64,000 nucleotides of DNA from Hexactinellida sp. DTS-2022. Its lineage: Eukaryota; Porifera; Hexactinellida. This document shows, in pieces, positions 32,230 through 42,978 of this stretch (positions within the stretch are counted from its first letter, which is position 1; each line of letters starts with the position of its first letter). Position numbers and translations under genes: made by a program. The notes under the pieces are model-generated. The model was not told the DNA's origin. It was given only the letters and a program-made list of their open reading frames with translations, and did no database searches. The stretch is from assembly GCA_028753945.1 (NCBI GenBank), contig JAPNXP010000014.1, forward strand, positions 4,030,001 through 4,094,000. The letters run 5' to 3'.

Positions 32230-33691
32230 TAGCCGTAGACAAGGGGGGGCTTGGGGGGCTTAAGCCCCCCACTAAAAAATCTTATTAATTGAAGTTGATC
32301 ATACTAATAAATTTATAGTTTGGTCATAATCTAAAGTAATCCTGTCACGGAAATTTTGGTCCCCTTGGAAAATTGGTCAGGGGGGACCAAAATTTTCATG
32401 GAAATTTGGTCCTTCTGTGGAAAATTGGTCCCTCTGAGGTTTGTCTTTATTTTGTTGCCGTGTTTACTAGAATAGTAGCCTAGGTGATTTTCCGTCTAAT
32501 TGGGACCAAATATTTATGAATAAGCTGTCACTGGAAAATTAGGCCCCGAAAAATTGATCCGGTGTCATAGTGCCAGCGGTCCCCCCCCAAATAATGTCCC
32601 CCCGGACCTGTGGCCCTAGTGTCAGCTGTCCCCCTCGGACTCCTCACCCTAGGGTCAGATGTACCCCGGACCAGTGCCCTAGGGTCAGATGTCCCTCCGG
32701 ACCAGTGGCCCTAGGATCATATGTCCCCCCCCTCGGACTCCTCACCCTAGGGTCAGATGGCCCCCCGGACCTGAGGCCCTAGGGTCAGACAGACTAAAGT
32801 TCGCTATCTACCTAACAGTGTTTGGCTTCATGATAGATGTCGTGACTACGCTGAGTATCTTCCCGCTCTACGCCCTGGCGCAGCCCTTGTGCTGGGGCCC
32901 CAGCAAACAGGGCTGGTATCTGGGACTGATCTATCTAACCCACTGTCTCGGCTTCTACATATTTCTACCGTTCCTATTCAAATGCGGTTGTCCGGACAAC
33001 CTGCTCATCTTAATAGGCACGGTGGGCTCTGCGCTGGTATACGGACTGACAGGGGCGCTTCACACGGAACCGTATAGACGGGACCCCTAGCGAGGCGAGG
33101 AGTGCGACCAACGGGACCACCCCCAGAAGTCCACAGTGTCCCCCCGGACCTGTGGCCCTAGGACAGCTGTCAGCCCGGACCAGTGGACCTAGTGTCAGCT
33201 GTCCCCCACTCGGTCTACTCACCCTAGAGCCAGCTGTCCTCCCGTCAGCAATTATATTTTTATCCCATAACCTGACACAGATACATGTTGAAAACTATTG
33301 AATTGCTATTGCTACTACTACATGTATTACTAACATCTATTTTACAAACATCATTCTATTCCATCTCTTTTAAGCCCATTTGCCGTGGCTTTTTATGGAG
33401 GAAACATTTAAGTGTTCTGGGACCCTAGTGTGAGGTTTCTGAGGGAAGACATCTCATCCTAAGGGAGACTTCTGACCCTAGGGTGAGGAGTCCGAGGGGG
33501 GGGAGACATCTGACCCTAGGGCCACAGGTCCGGGGGGACATCTGACACGGGGGGACCGCTGGCACTCCGACACCGGGACCAAAATTCCATGGAATATTGG
33601 TCCCATGGTGGGACCAAAAATTCCAATTTTCCAGTGACAATCCCACACCTCAGCCCCCAAACTAAAAATGTTGTCTACGCCCCTGCTACGG
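32230..33691. mobile_element. GC-rich hAT-like composite with tandem GGACCTGTGGCCCTAGG repeats
   Basis: The left boundary reads TAGCCGTAGACAAGGGGG and the right boundary GTTGTCTACGCCCCTG, an inverted pair like the CAGGGGCGTAG hAT ends elsewhere in the window. CTACG occurs on both flanks but a full 8-bp duplication is not clear. Inside, 32570-32790, 33120-33240 and (inverted) 33470-33560 hold degenerate copies of a roughly 40-50-bp unit such as GGACCTGTGGCCCTAGGGTC. GGTCCC/GGGACC-rich ends of another repeat lie at 32350-32420 and 33585-33620. The unit-derived open frames are artefacts. Confidence 0.5.
32791..33078 (+). pseudogene. SLC46-like transporter fragment (one exon-sized piece)
   Basis: A single frame reads RLKFAIYLTVFGFM, TLSIFPLYALAQPLCWGPSK, QGWYLGLIYLTHCLGFYIF, then CPDNLLILIGTVGSALVYGL and TGALHTE. 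The pattern of three membrane segments with PLCW.P between them and a G-rich third helix resembles the middle transmembrane helices of SLC46 (proton-coupled folate transporter family) in the major facilitator superfamily. Codon third positions are strongly G/C, unlike the AT-rich genes elsewhere here. A possible splice acceptor CAG precedes it at about 32788. The upstream and downstream frame is repeat sequence and the frame soon stops at 33090. No other SLC46 piece was found, so it looks like a host exon captured in the GC-rich repeat or an isolated old exon. Confidence 0.5.
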
Positions 33692-33758
33692 GTCTTAGTA
33701 TTAACATGCCTGCAGTACGACTGGCAACCTACACTAGGTTGGCGCGAGGCACAATAAG

Positions 33759-33810
33759 AGTGGTCGAGGGTTAGGCTGCTGATGAGTCCCTGCAATGGGA
33801 CGAAACCACT
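33759..33810 (+). ncRNA. Hammerhead-ribozyme-like core
   Basis: CTGATGA (33779-33785) is followed by a perfect 5-bp stem II (GTCCC 33786-33790 / GGGAC 33797-33801, loop TGCAAT) and GAA. ACCACT (33805-33810) then pairs with AGTGGT (33759-33764) as a 6-bp stem III, with C at 33765 in the cleavage position. All core residues expected for a hammerhead are there. Stem I (33766-33778) is weak: only about two pairs can be drawn in a type III arrangement. A second possible 3' partner CGTGGTC lies at about 33868. Such motifs are known in Penelope-like elements, satellites and retrozymes. Activity is inferred, not shown. Confidence 0.5.
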
Positions 33811-34016
33811 GACATATCATCCCTATGAGGTGAGGGCCTATTGGACGATTAGTCTCCATACTAAGTCGTGGTCCCATCTCATATCAATAGTATAAAACTA
33901 TAGTAGGACTCTACAATAACGTTTTTACTAAAAGAAGCATACTAAAATGTACTCGAGTGATCCTGCTCAGTCGGTTCTGTATTTTCTAAAAATATATTGA
34001 TGACTGGAAATTAGTA

Positions 34017-34184
34017 CAGTTCAAACCGGTTTTTTCTAATCATTTCTTTTCAGATAAAAATAGTAAGAAAAAACCGATGAAAAATACAGTATAGTTGGAA
34101 TTTCTTACAAAAGATTGCATTACTAATAGTTAGAATAAACCGATAAGTTAGAATAATCCGAGTTAGAATAACCGGTTTCGACTG
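34017..34184. mobile_element. pogo-like miniature element, 168 bp, orientation 1
   Basis: TA-flanked, with ends CAGTTCAAACCGGTTTTTTC and inverted CAGTCGAAACCGG. An inverted copy of equal length lies at 34507-34674. It is inserted in a P-transposase fragment. Confidence 0.85.
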
Positions 34185-34360
34185 TAGCTGCTTCTTTGAT
34201 TGTTACAAGAACAAGACTGGATTGAAATATATCAGGGCTTAGCTCGAAATTTAAAATATCATCAATTAGAGATTCAATTTGTCGTAAATCGGTTATTAGA
34301 TTATGATGCAAGCATACTTGGTGTTGGCAACTAATGGCTGAAACAATATCTTTAAATGGA
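34185..34360 (-). pseudogene. P-type transposase fragment
   Basis: The minus strand reads TVSAISCQHQ, LITDLRQIESLIDDILNFEL, IFQSSLVLVTIKEAA. This lines up with residues in the linker between THAP and catalytic regions of element C (58070-58240: TVSAVTRQYQ, RITDLRQIDSLIDNILNFEP, LESSLVLVSIKEAA). It is cut on one side by the 34017-34184 miniature element and on the other by TAATACG repeat sequence. Isolated fragment. Confidence 0.75.
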
Positions 34361-34506
34361 ACGTATTACGAATAATACGTATTACACATATCAGGAGCGT
34401 AAAAGCGGTCAGGACGGTCAATCCATGGCCTGGCCACTGCTTCCTACTCATTGCATAGACTGTGTAGTACAAATATAAATATAAACAAGTAGTGTTATAC
34501 ATGTTA

Positions 34507-34674
34507 CAGTCGAAACCGGTTTATTCTAACTCGGATTATTCTAACTTATCGGTTTATTCTAACTATTAGTAATGCAATCTTTTGTAAGAAATTCCAACTA
34601 TACTGTATTTTTCATCGGTTTTTCTAACAATTTTTATCTGAAAAGAAATGGTTAGAAAAAACCGGTTTGAACTG
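34507..34674. mobile_element. pogo-like miniature element, 168 bp, orientation 2
   Basis: Inverted counterpart of 34017-34184, TA-flanked, nearly identical in sequence. The pair encloses the P fragment and 200 bp of other sequence. Confidence 0.85.
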
Positions 34675-34854
34675 TACTACAATAATGTCGGCGGAATTAT
34701 AGCCACGATTTATTAGTTTCCAATCTAAGTTTTTATGATTAATTATTTTATTACTATTATTAGAATTGAATATATTTTAGCAGTATATTTAGTGGTACTT
34801 TAGAAATATACTATTGCATTTAATTAGAAAACAGTCTTTTTGGTAATTGATTTA

Positions 34855-35039
34855 GTGTATAATACGTGCAAAAAGATAGCGTATTACGTATAATACGTAT
34901 TACACGAATTATTCGCAATACGCGTATTAATCGACTTGGATTATGAGTGAAATTTGAGGAGGGTAGGCAGCGGGGGCCGTTACCGTAGTGTCTAACTAGA
35001 ACGAACAAGGTCGCGAAGAGACCGAGACAGAAGGGCTGG
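34855..35039 (+). mobile_element. TAATACG repeat debris followed by a Helitron 3' end
   Basis: 34855-34935 resembles the miniature element at 23485-23835. From about 34937 the sequence matches the last 150 bp of Helitron H1 (ATGAGTGA.ATTT, GTAGTGTCTAA, GACCGAGACAGAAGGG) and ends CTGG before a T at 35039, which fits the CTRR rule. No 5' end was assigned. Confidence 0.6.
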
Positions 35040-35552
35040 TTTATAAAAATGACACTATGAATTTTCAAAAATATCATGAAATTCTAGAGATATTTTTATT
35101 ATAGATTTGGTAGTTTTTAAATGACATAAATATACAGTAAATATATTGGTGGAAACTGAGTATAGAAATGGATATGGTAAACAATTGCCTTAAGAGAAAT
35201 TTAAGAATGATTGCTCAAGATGTATCGAATTTAATGTGAGCGAACAACTTTTAGAATCTCTGCTACATGAAGCACATGGCAAAATTGACTGCAAACCAGT
35301 CGTTTCAATATCATTCCACATACAAAACAATATTACAGAGGTTAACACGAAGAAAATTAAAGCAACACTTCTATGACAATCAATAAAATATAAAATGGTG
35401 AAATTAGTGAAAAAGTATAGTTTACTGATAGTTGAGTTGTCAGAGCAAATGAGGTGAATACCGGAATCATGACTCATGATTATATGAGTCAAGATCTAAC
35501 TTTAAAGTCCCAAAACTAATAACGAGCGAATAGAAATAAGTTATTATGTGCA
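35040..35552. other. Intergenic, nothing recognised
   Basis: The 100-residue minus-strand frame at 35190-35492 has no recognisable domain and no supporting neighbours. Treated as chance. Confidence 0.4.
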
Positions 35553-35976
35553 TAGGGATGCCAACTTTTTTTAATCCCAAAGCGTGATATTTTGATTGAA
35601 ATTCAAAAAGCGTGAGGAATATAAGCTTCAAAAACGATTTTTCACCTCAATAAGCTGTAAATTGAGGGTTTATTTAGCCGCCACCCCTGAATTTTATTAT
35701 ATCTCCCTATCAACCTTTCTACTAAAAATTAATAAAATTGTTAGCATGAGTAATTATCCATTGTAATGCAAAATATAAATTTTAATGATTCAAGACAAAG
35801 AGTAAAACTCTGTAATAAATTTTACAAAAAATTTAGTATAGATGTGTCTTGAAAAATAATAATAAATAGGCTCTAAAATTGATGGAACAATTATAAATTT
35901 CATAAAAAAGCGTGAGAATTCGAATATAAGCGTTAGGGGTTGATTTTTTTAAAGCGTGAGAGTTGGCAAACCTGGG
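35553..35976. mobile_element. Miniature element, AGGGATGCCAACTTT ends
   Basis: AGGGATGCCAACTTTTTTTAATCCC at the left; GAGTTGGCAAACCTG at the right, inverted. AAAGCGTGA occurs near both ends. Related in end sequence to the element at 56848-61156 (CAGGGATGCCAACC). Target duplication unclear. Confidence 0.6.
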
Positions 35977-36338
35977 GATGGATAACTCTGAAAATAGCGT
36001 AAATTATTGACAATGTAATGGAGTAGTCGAAAACTTTTTGACATTAGTGTGTATTGCATCGTAATTTTTGAAATAAATATCCTATCAAAGTAGATCAAAG
36101 TACATGTTATTGACATCTAAGCACAAATAACCAACAAATTGTACCCACATTTTTGGAAATTATAGAAGAGACCAAAAATATTGAAAATTTCATCCATATA
36201 TGGAAACTATAAACTCAGTCCTTATGTAGAAGGGTTGATATTTTGAAAATCTAACCAGTAACAAATTATGAGATACTGAATTTCGTCAACTTTAATACAA
36301 CGTGTGCAAATTTTAAATTGATAAGTAAGTGGAAAAAC

Positions 36339-36976
36339 CTGGGTAATTGTCCGGGAGGAGCAGTTTCAGGTAGTTCTTGAATAGTAATAGTTTGATTGTC
36401 TTTATATAAAGACAAACCAAATTCTGTCTCTAACAGGTTACCATCTTCGTCTTTCATCGGATAATTTAAACTAGGATTTGGTGAATCAAGGCTAAAAAGA
36501 TCTGAATAACGACGCTCTAGTATTTTTTCAGTATTAGGGCAAAAATGAACACTCTTAACAATTTTGGGATGGATGAAAGAGACCTTGGTAATTATTCCTT
36601 CAACACAAATTAGTTTATTTAAGTGATGACTTTTAACAAGTCGAGGGTTGAGAAACTGAGATCTGACAGCACCATCAAACCCAACAAAAAAGCTCTCAAT
36701 GTTTTTACCATATGAAGGATCTATAGACATAATAAATTCTTTCAATCCCCTTTGAAGAGCAGCCATTTCAGGAACTGCATTGGATAATAAAGAAATAATT
36801 CGATGGGGAAGATAGCAGCGAAGGTCATGAATGTTAATAATCAAGCGATATTTTGCATGACGAATCATATTCTGAACTTTTTCATAATAACAACCATTTC
36901 TTGGAGTGGATTTATCATCTAGAAAATCAAGATATTCTTTTTGGGCACTTTGTAATGTTAAGTCTTCAAATTCCAT
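36339..36976 (-). CDS. mcm3: MCM3 DNA replication licensing factor, first coding exon
   Basis: MCM3 is a subunit of the MCM2-7 replicative helicase that is loaded at origins in the nucleus. From the ATG at 36976 the minus strand encodes 212 complete codons of the MCM N-terminal region. FEDLTLQSAQKEYLDFLDD opens it; RLIINIHDLRCYLPHR and YGKNIESFFVGFDGAVRSQF follow; then the OB-fold stretch LNKLICVEGIITKVSFIHPK and NLLETEFGLSLYKDNQTI lead to QELPETAPPGQLPR. A splice donor CAG/GTTTTT at 36338-36339 interrupts the Arg codon exactly where animal MCM3 continues with its SVDV region. The sequence after it is non-coding. The helicase exons were not found anywhere to the left, so the intron exceeds what I can follow or the locus is truncated. 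No frameshift or stop in the exon. Confidence 0.9.
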
Positions 36977-37067
36977 TAGTAAATAGAACTCAAATAAAGA
37001 AAAGGTTCGATAAGTCAGGGCATGAAGAACTAATTAATATATAATTAATATATAAGGCCCTGAATTG

Positions 37068-37379
37068 CAGGGGTTTATATAGGATTTTCTTCGCCGGCAC
37101 TTTTTTTATGTTGGGAAAAGTTGTACGGCATCCATCAAGGTCAGCCTAATAGATGATCGGTTGCATTCAATGATGCGGTTTATTTGCAGTAGGAAAATTC
37201 TACGGAACACAAACAGGGGCTTTTCTTGAAGTTTCTGGGGCAGAAAATCTGACCAGACTCCCGGCATCAAATAAGTGCCAACCAGGTACCTAAATCGAAT
37301 CACACTCCAAGCCCTTGGAACCACAAGCGATGCCTTGCTGGCACCTAAAGTGCCGGCCAGGCACCTTGATAAACCCTTG
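37068..37379. mobile_element. hAT-like miniature element just upstream of MCM3
   Basis: CAGGGGTTTATATAGG at the left and ATAAACCCTTG at the right are inverted. The flanks CTGAATTG and CTGATTGA look like an 8-bp duplication with an indel. A TGCCGG-rich palindromic interior. It begins about 90 bp before the MCM3 start codon, so it may sit in or beside the promoter. Confidence 0.65.
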
Positions 37380-37543
37380 CTGATTGAATATTAGAAAGTA
37401 GACAATGGACAAATTGAGGTGTTTGATGTGTCAGTTAGTACATATGTAGCGAACAATAAACGTGAAATGTAATTATGAATGGCATTTTGCTCTTAATGGC
37501 AAGTTAACAGGTTAAATATATTATATGTAATAATGACCTTGTA

Positions 37544-37735
37544 TCTATATAATAAAACAAAAGGGTGGGTGTGTGAAATAATATTTATTTATAAATTAAA
37601 TTAGCATATGTATTGAATAAACAAGGAATAATAAACACTTAAACTTCTGTGGTTTTTTTGTTAGACCTGCGTATGTTGGAACTATTGGCCCTTTGTGAAA
37701 ATTTTCGGTTTATTTAGATTAAAATACAGTTTCCC
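37544..37735 (+). mobile_element. Helitron-like 5' end (H5)
   Basis: After an A, TCTATATAATAAAACAAAAG followed by GGGTGGGTGTGTG is the same kind of start as at 55364. The 3' end was not located. Confidence 0.5.
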
Positions 37736-38065
37736 TGTATATATACACTTCATTCAGTTGAAATCTTATATAGTAGTTATATAACAATGTTAACTAAGTA
37801 ATATTATGCAATGGTTTAATCTGAAGTTATGAAGTATTAATCAATACAAAATTAGATAATTCCGCTATGAATTGTGACGAAATCCCACTAAATTTTTTAT
37901 TACGTCAGTGGCGCAAGGTGGTATATTTCCTAAGTATTTGGAGTTTCTGGTTTGAAAATTCCTGTGAATATACCCTATCTATAGATCATGCGGAATATGC
38001 AATAATATACATTTAATCAATGTTCTGGGCTTCCTTGTCTAAGGTGTGGGTCGAGCCTTATATAC
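37735..38065. repeat. Dispersed repeat, reverse copy of 530-850
   Basis: Reverse-complement match to the repeat near the left edge. The end AAGGTGTGGGTCGAGCC corresponds to the 5519 fragment as well. Confidence 0.6.
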
Positions 38066-38454
38066 AAACAAATATAATTTTATTGATTGTACGAATTTGA
38101 TTGAATTATTTAACAATTGACTATCAATTAAAACTCAATTCAAGAGCTCAGTTGGAACGAGTTTCTAGAAGTAGTTAATAATTAATTAATTAATTAATTA
38201 ATCAATTACCGGGGCTAATAGTAATTTCAAAATATTCAGAGAAAATTTAACAAAAAAACATTATATAACTTGTATAAGTATTGATAGAATCCGCTATAGC
38301 GATGTACGTTGAACTGTATGCATTATTACACAAAAGGACTTGGTTTGACACAAAATTACACGGTAAAGTAATATCCAGGTACATTAATGTATTTGAGTCA
38401 AAATTACACGTGCCTCAATTTTACACGCACATTACTATTTTTATTAAAATAACA

Positions 38455-38785
38455 TATTAGGCCATATAAATAAATAAATTGTTTATCATCCCCCTCCGTC
38501 CCAAATTTATACCCCGTCCGATATATTTCATAAGTATCTAATGAACATAATCTTACAGATATTAGCTATAAACTTGTCTAAAGTACTCCTAATGTATCAA
38601 TTTTTTTAAAGTTTTGTACTTAGGGCACTACTTTAATTATTTGGACATTGTCATGTGATTTTCTAATTTAATTAAATATTTATGTTTATTGTTTGCATAG
38701 GTCCATAGGATAATGTTATTTGCATATTAATGAAATACAAAATAAAATCCTGTCCGCAAACAGTATTTCTGAAAAACTGGATGAA
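38455..38785. repeat. Dispersed repeat fragments
   Basis: 38455-38640 matches 13509-13680 (inside Helitron H2) and 5810-6060. Shared are AGGCCATATAAA.AAATAA, ATATTAGCTATA and ACTCCTAATGTATCAATTTT. 38708-38785 matches 427-510. Confidence 0.55.
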
Positions 38786-38789
38786 AAGA

Positions 38790-39530
38790 ATTAATTAATT
38801 TTCTCTTGCCTTAACACAGTCTGTAAGTATACTAATTTAATAAAATTATTTAAACAGATTATTGTTTAAATAATGTACTTTAGAGAATGTGCTTGCATAG
38901 TATTGTGCAAAATTGTCGTTACGAACTAGATGATGTTTCTTTTAGCAACCACCAAGTAAACCACAGTGCATTCCAAAGATTAAATACTGACAATATCTTA
39001 GGAAAAATTAGTATATAAACACAAATTCTTTTATTCTAAACTTTAAATGGATTACATTTCACTGCGCATCCCACTAATCATTCCCGACATCCCATCCGAC
39101 TTTCTTCTCCCTCACCTGTATTCTCTAACAGCGAACTATCAACACAAAATTAACTGGTTACGGGATTATGGGCTTTGAGCTCGTCCAATGCAATGCAAAT
39201 GTGGTGAATAAATGTATGAGGGTGCCTACGCCACTCCCATGATGGCTATAAGTGGAAATGTCGCGCATGCAAGAGTTCCTGTTCAGGCTAAGTTCCTTCT
39301 GGAATTGAAAAACCTAACTTTCTTCCTTAGCTTGTATTCTATTTACCCTATGTATTAGCTATCATTTAAAACAAAGTTTGACTCTCTAGCTCATATACAT
39401 TCAAAGTTGCAGTCAAGTATTTGAATATGGAACTAAATTAAGTATTATTATTATTTAACATTAATTGAAATTTGACTATAAACAAAGTTATAACATAAAT
39501 TTGGGTAGTTATCAATGCGATGTTAATGCG
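38790..39530. other. Intergenic, no gene supported
   Basis: A short frame at 39050-39180 (from MDYISLRIP to WLRDYGL) is 44 codons and has no recognisable motif. Nothing else. Confidence 0.4.
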
Positions 39531-39534
39531 TATA

Positions 39535-39765
39535 TAGTTAATACTAACTAGTTACTAGTAACACGGGAGCGACAGAGAGTTTCTATTAATTACGTGATTG
39601 CTTTCAATATTGCAGGAATTACTAATCAGAATTTTCTATAAATATCTCGAATTCTCAAAAATTTCAACTAGTCACTCCTGCAGAATTGAAAGTATTCGCG
39701 TAATTGATTAAAGCTCTCTGTCTCCCCCGTGCTACTAGTTAGTACTAACTATATAGGCATTTAGT
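39535..39765. mobile_element. Palindromic miniature element, ~100-bp arms
   Basis: TATATAGTTAATACTAACTA at the left and AGTACTAACTATATAGG at the right are inverted. The arms run inward through CACGGGAGCGACAGAGAG / CTCTCTGTCTCCCCCGTG and TTGCAGGAATTACT / AGTCACTCCTGCAG around a short AT loop. Confidence 0.7.
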
Positions 39766-39810
39766 TCGCTTTCATAGCTACCCACTTCATGAGAAACAAT
39801 AATGTATAGT

Positions 39811-39880
39811 CATAGCCTACTATACATAAGGCCTCACAGTAACAATTGAAATTTGGACCAGGGATGAGGTCGCCGATCGA
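39811..39880. mobile_element. Solo P-like terminal repeat
   Basis: CATAGCCTACTATACATAAG followed by GCCTCACAGTAACAATTG and GACCAGGGATGAGGT matches the ends of element A and the fold-back at 13736. No inverted partner with a matching 7-bp flank was found (left flank GTATAGT). Confidence 0.6.
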
Positions 39881-40095
39881 TTATGAAAATGACGATTTAT
39901 TCTTCCGATTGTCAAATTTGGTCAATCATGGTCTACCAAATATAAGACTTCACATTTTAAGGGAATTTTGACTAAGGTTGCGGTTGCAGCCGTAATTTCT
40001 AAAATTTAGAAATTTAGAATCTAAATGAACTTCAGAAATTTAGAAACTAAATGAAATTTAGAATCTAAATGAACCACAATGTTAAAGTATTAGTA

Positions 40096-40434
40096 CTGTT
40101 GTATGACAGTTTAACTACCATGACAATTCTACAACTTCTTTGTATGACTTCCTCAACTTGTAGTTCCTATTGCATAAGATGACGCATTCTTTCAAATAGG
40201 TTTTTATGTTTGTGTTAGTTACATTATCATTTGTTTATCAGCGATTTATAGTATGTATGAGGTATAGAGTTGATTGAAATAATACTATTTGAAGAAGGCG
40301 TCATCATGCAATAGGAACAACAAGTTGAGGAAGTCATACAAAGAAGTTATAGAATTGTCATGGTAGTTAAACTGTCAAGGCTAGAATATCCATGGTTATA
40401 ACAATAGAAGGTAGTTAAACTGTCATACAACAGA
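40096..40434. repeat. Inverted repeat with ~90-bp arms
   Basis: The arm 40096-40185 (TGTATGACAGTTTAACTACC, CTTCCTCAACTTGTAG) is inverted at 40297-40380. A second, shorter copy of the outer part (GTAGTTAAACTGTCATACAAC) is at 40412-40434. Non-coding. Confidence 0.7.
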
Positions 40435-40439
40435 CATTA

Positions 40440-41675
40440 AAATATAATCTCGCATATACATTTAATAAATTCATCTAAACACGATGAGAAAAGTAAACAA
40501 TTATAGAAATGGACCAGTATAGAATGAGAATATTAGAAATTGGTTATTAGAACTACAACCATGTAAGGAAACGAGTATAACTTTATAATTCTGGATATAA
40601 TAATTGAACAACTATTTAAGGCGGACAAAAGTAGCCTATTAGAGAGAATTAAATGTAAAGCAGATGATTCATCAAAAGTATTAATAAGGGTGTCCTTAAC
40701 ATGAAAAAACCGAAAATTTAGTCCAAAACTCAACATGACCCCATTTTTTTTTTTTGGACCAACCAATGCCGAAGGAGCAGAACTATCGTTTGTACATGGT
40801 TTGGAGTCTGGGCCAAGCGTATTTTCAGAGTTATGAGCTATTTTGTAGAGCGGATCACTGGTTTCACCACTTTGAACGATTATCAGTATTGTATTCCGCA
40901 ACAATGGTAAGATTGGTAGTATCATTACTCTATTCAAGCAATCATTGACGAAAATAATCAACAATTGATCAAAAAAAATGGTTAATAAGTGAAATTTTAA
41001 ACTTTTATGGCCTATAATCTCATTCGAGGGTACGTTTCCTGTCCATTTTCTTCTCAGACACCCGAGGTGCTAGAATCAAATTTACGTCTCAAAATGCTCG
41101 CAATACCCGACTTCCTATCCTTCAATAATACATTTTGTGACCCTAACACACACCGTTTTCAAAATGATCCATATATGGGCATGTAATGTGCCCATTTTTG
41201 ATGACGCAGCAAATTTACTCTCTCCTAAAGTATAGACTCTAGATCTTAGCTCTAACCATATAATCACATCAATATCCCATTACAAACTCATTGGAAGAAC
41301 AAATGAGACCATAATCCAAATCGCAACAATTCTATAAATTCGCATGCCCATATATGGTGGTGTGATTTCAGTGATGTGACCATAAACTTAGAAATTAAAA
41401 ACAACACTAGAGCTTAGTTCTAACTTCCTGGTCACAGACGATTAGCTTGCTTGCCTCCCAGTTTAACTTCCAAATTAATTGTTACTTTTTGGTAGCGTAC
41501 CCCATCAAATATTTGTACTAGTTATTTCTCGAGATTACTTGGTAAGTGAGCAATATTCTTAGTAAATACAAGTAGTTAAACAAGTAATGATGGTGCAGTT
41601 AAAAATTGAATTGAAATATATATAATAATGCGGTGTAAACATGTAATTAGGATACGATTGGCAACAAATTGATGG
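40440..41675. other. Intergenic, no gene supported
   Basis: The longest frame (143 codons, minus, 40533-40964) has no recognisable domain and a low-complexity AT composition. Treated as chance. Confidence 0.4.
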
Positions 41676-41679
41676 GAGT

Positions 41680-41775
41680 AGGACAATTCGCATCACGACA
41701 ACTCGCAACAGACAATTCGCAACATTGACAACTGGCAACGCGACAACTCGAAACGCGACAACTCGAAACAAATCT
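41680..41775. repeat. Tandem repeat, unit GACAACTCGCAAC
   Basis: Six or seven degenerate units of 13-16 bp (GACAATTCGCATC, GACAACTCGCAAC, GACAACTGGCAAC, GACAACTCGAAAC). Confidence 0.75.
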
Positions 41776-42196
41776 GATTGGTCAATTACTGAACTCGTAC
41801 AATGTTGGAACAACATTAGTATAGGAACAATAGATATGCATCCCACACACCTTTATTGTTCCCAAATGAAAAATTCCATTTTTTGTCAACAGGAATTCTC
41901 GTATATAAATAGATCTTGTTATTACAACATGTATTATGGTGGTTGGTTAATTGATACTGTCTCCAAAGAAAAGCTGTCGGCACAGCTATAATTTTAGATC
42001 TTTTGTCATTTCATAACACCTGGATGTGTAGAGTGGTACGAGCCACAATAGTCGTTGGTAAATTGTAAGTTTGTTTCTAACTTGAGTTTAATGAAATTCA
42101 TTATATAAGGATTAATTATCATTGTTAAATACGTAAAATTGATAATTTTCACAAAGTTGTTCCATTTGTGTTGTTTATTTCATTTGAAATTTATAT

Positions 42197-42555
42197 AGTG
42201 CAGCGGCACAACAATACAATTGTTCATTTTTTTGATAAAAGCACCAAAATTTGTACACATGTACTTTGATGTAGTGCGAACATTTTTGGATATTGAGGCA
42301 ATTGAAAGAGTGTCTATATCGGCCATGACAGCTCATCAAAGTTAACACGTCCGATAGTGTTCGCCGGACTTGTTTCCCATAAAAACTTGTTCAAATTAAG
42401 CGATATCCTCTTTTTATTGTTGAATTCGGTTTCCAAGTAAAATTTCCGATAATTTGATATATCACATGACCATATTTACATGTGTACAAATGTTGGTGCT
42501 TTTATCAAAAAAATGAACAATCTGTTGAAACTTTATGTCTATGCCGCTGGACTCA
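42197..42555. mobile_element. Fold-back miniature element, GTGCAGCGGCA-like ends
   Basis: The left arm (AGTGCAGCGGCACA, TTGTTCATTTTTTTGATAAA, AGCACCAA) is inverted at 42472-42555 (TTTATCAAAAAAATGAACAA, GCCGCTGGACT). TTGATATATCACATGACCATATTTAC beside the right arm resembles the arms of the fold-back at 2278-3190. Confidence 0.65.
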
Positions 42556-42719
42556 TATTAATCGAGTCAAATATGCAAAGTTAATATTAAGTTTATCATC
42601 TGATGTCATGCTCATAATATTTCACTTAGAAAACCTATGTAGCTTAGAGAAACTACTCCTATACAACAAATTTCGTCCTCTAAGTAGTGTGATCTTTTCA
42701 ATCAATTACGGACAAACAT

Positions 42720-42863
<144 letters not shown>

Positions 42864-42978
42864 TAGTATGTATCTTTATAGTTATTTGATCTGAGGAATG
42901 CATATTGTCTTTAACGATAGTATCCCGAACGAGAGCACGCCTCATTTTATCAAATCCAAAAACTATTTCCCCTTTATT

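Noticed and set aside
40533-40964. 143-codon minus-strand frame
   Set aside because: No domain, no conserved neighbour, and an overlapping open frame on the other strand; consistent with chance in AT-rich DNA.
41680-41775. Possible CRISPR-like array of regularly spaced repeats
   Set aside because: Units are contiguous and degenerate with no spacers; an ordinary eukaryotic tandem repeat.
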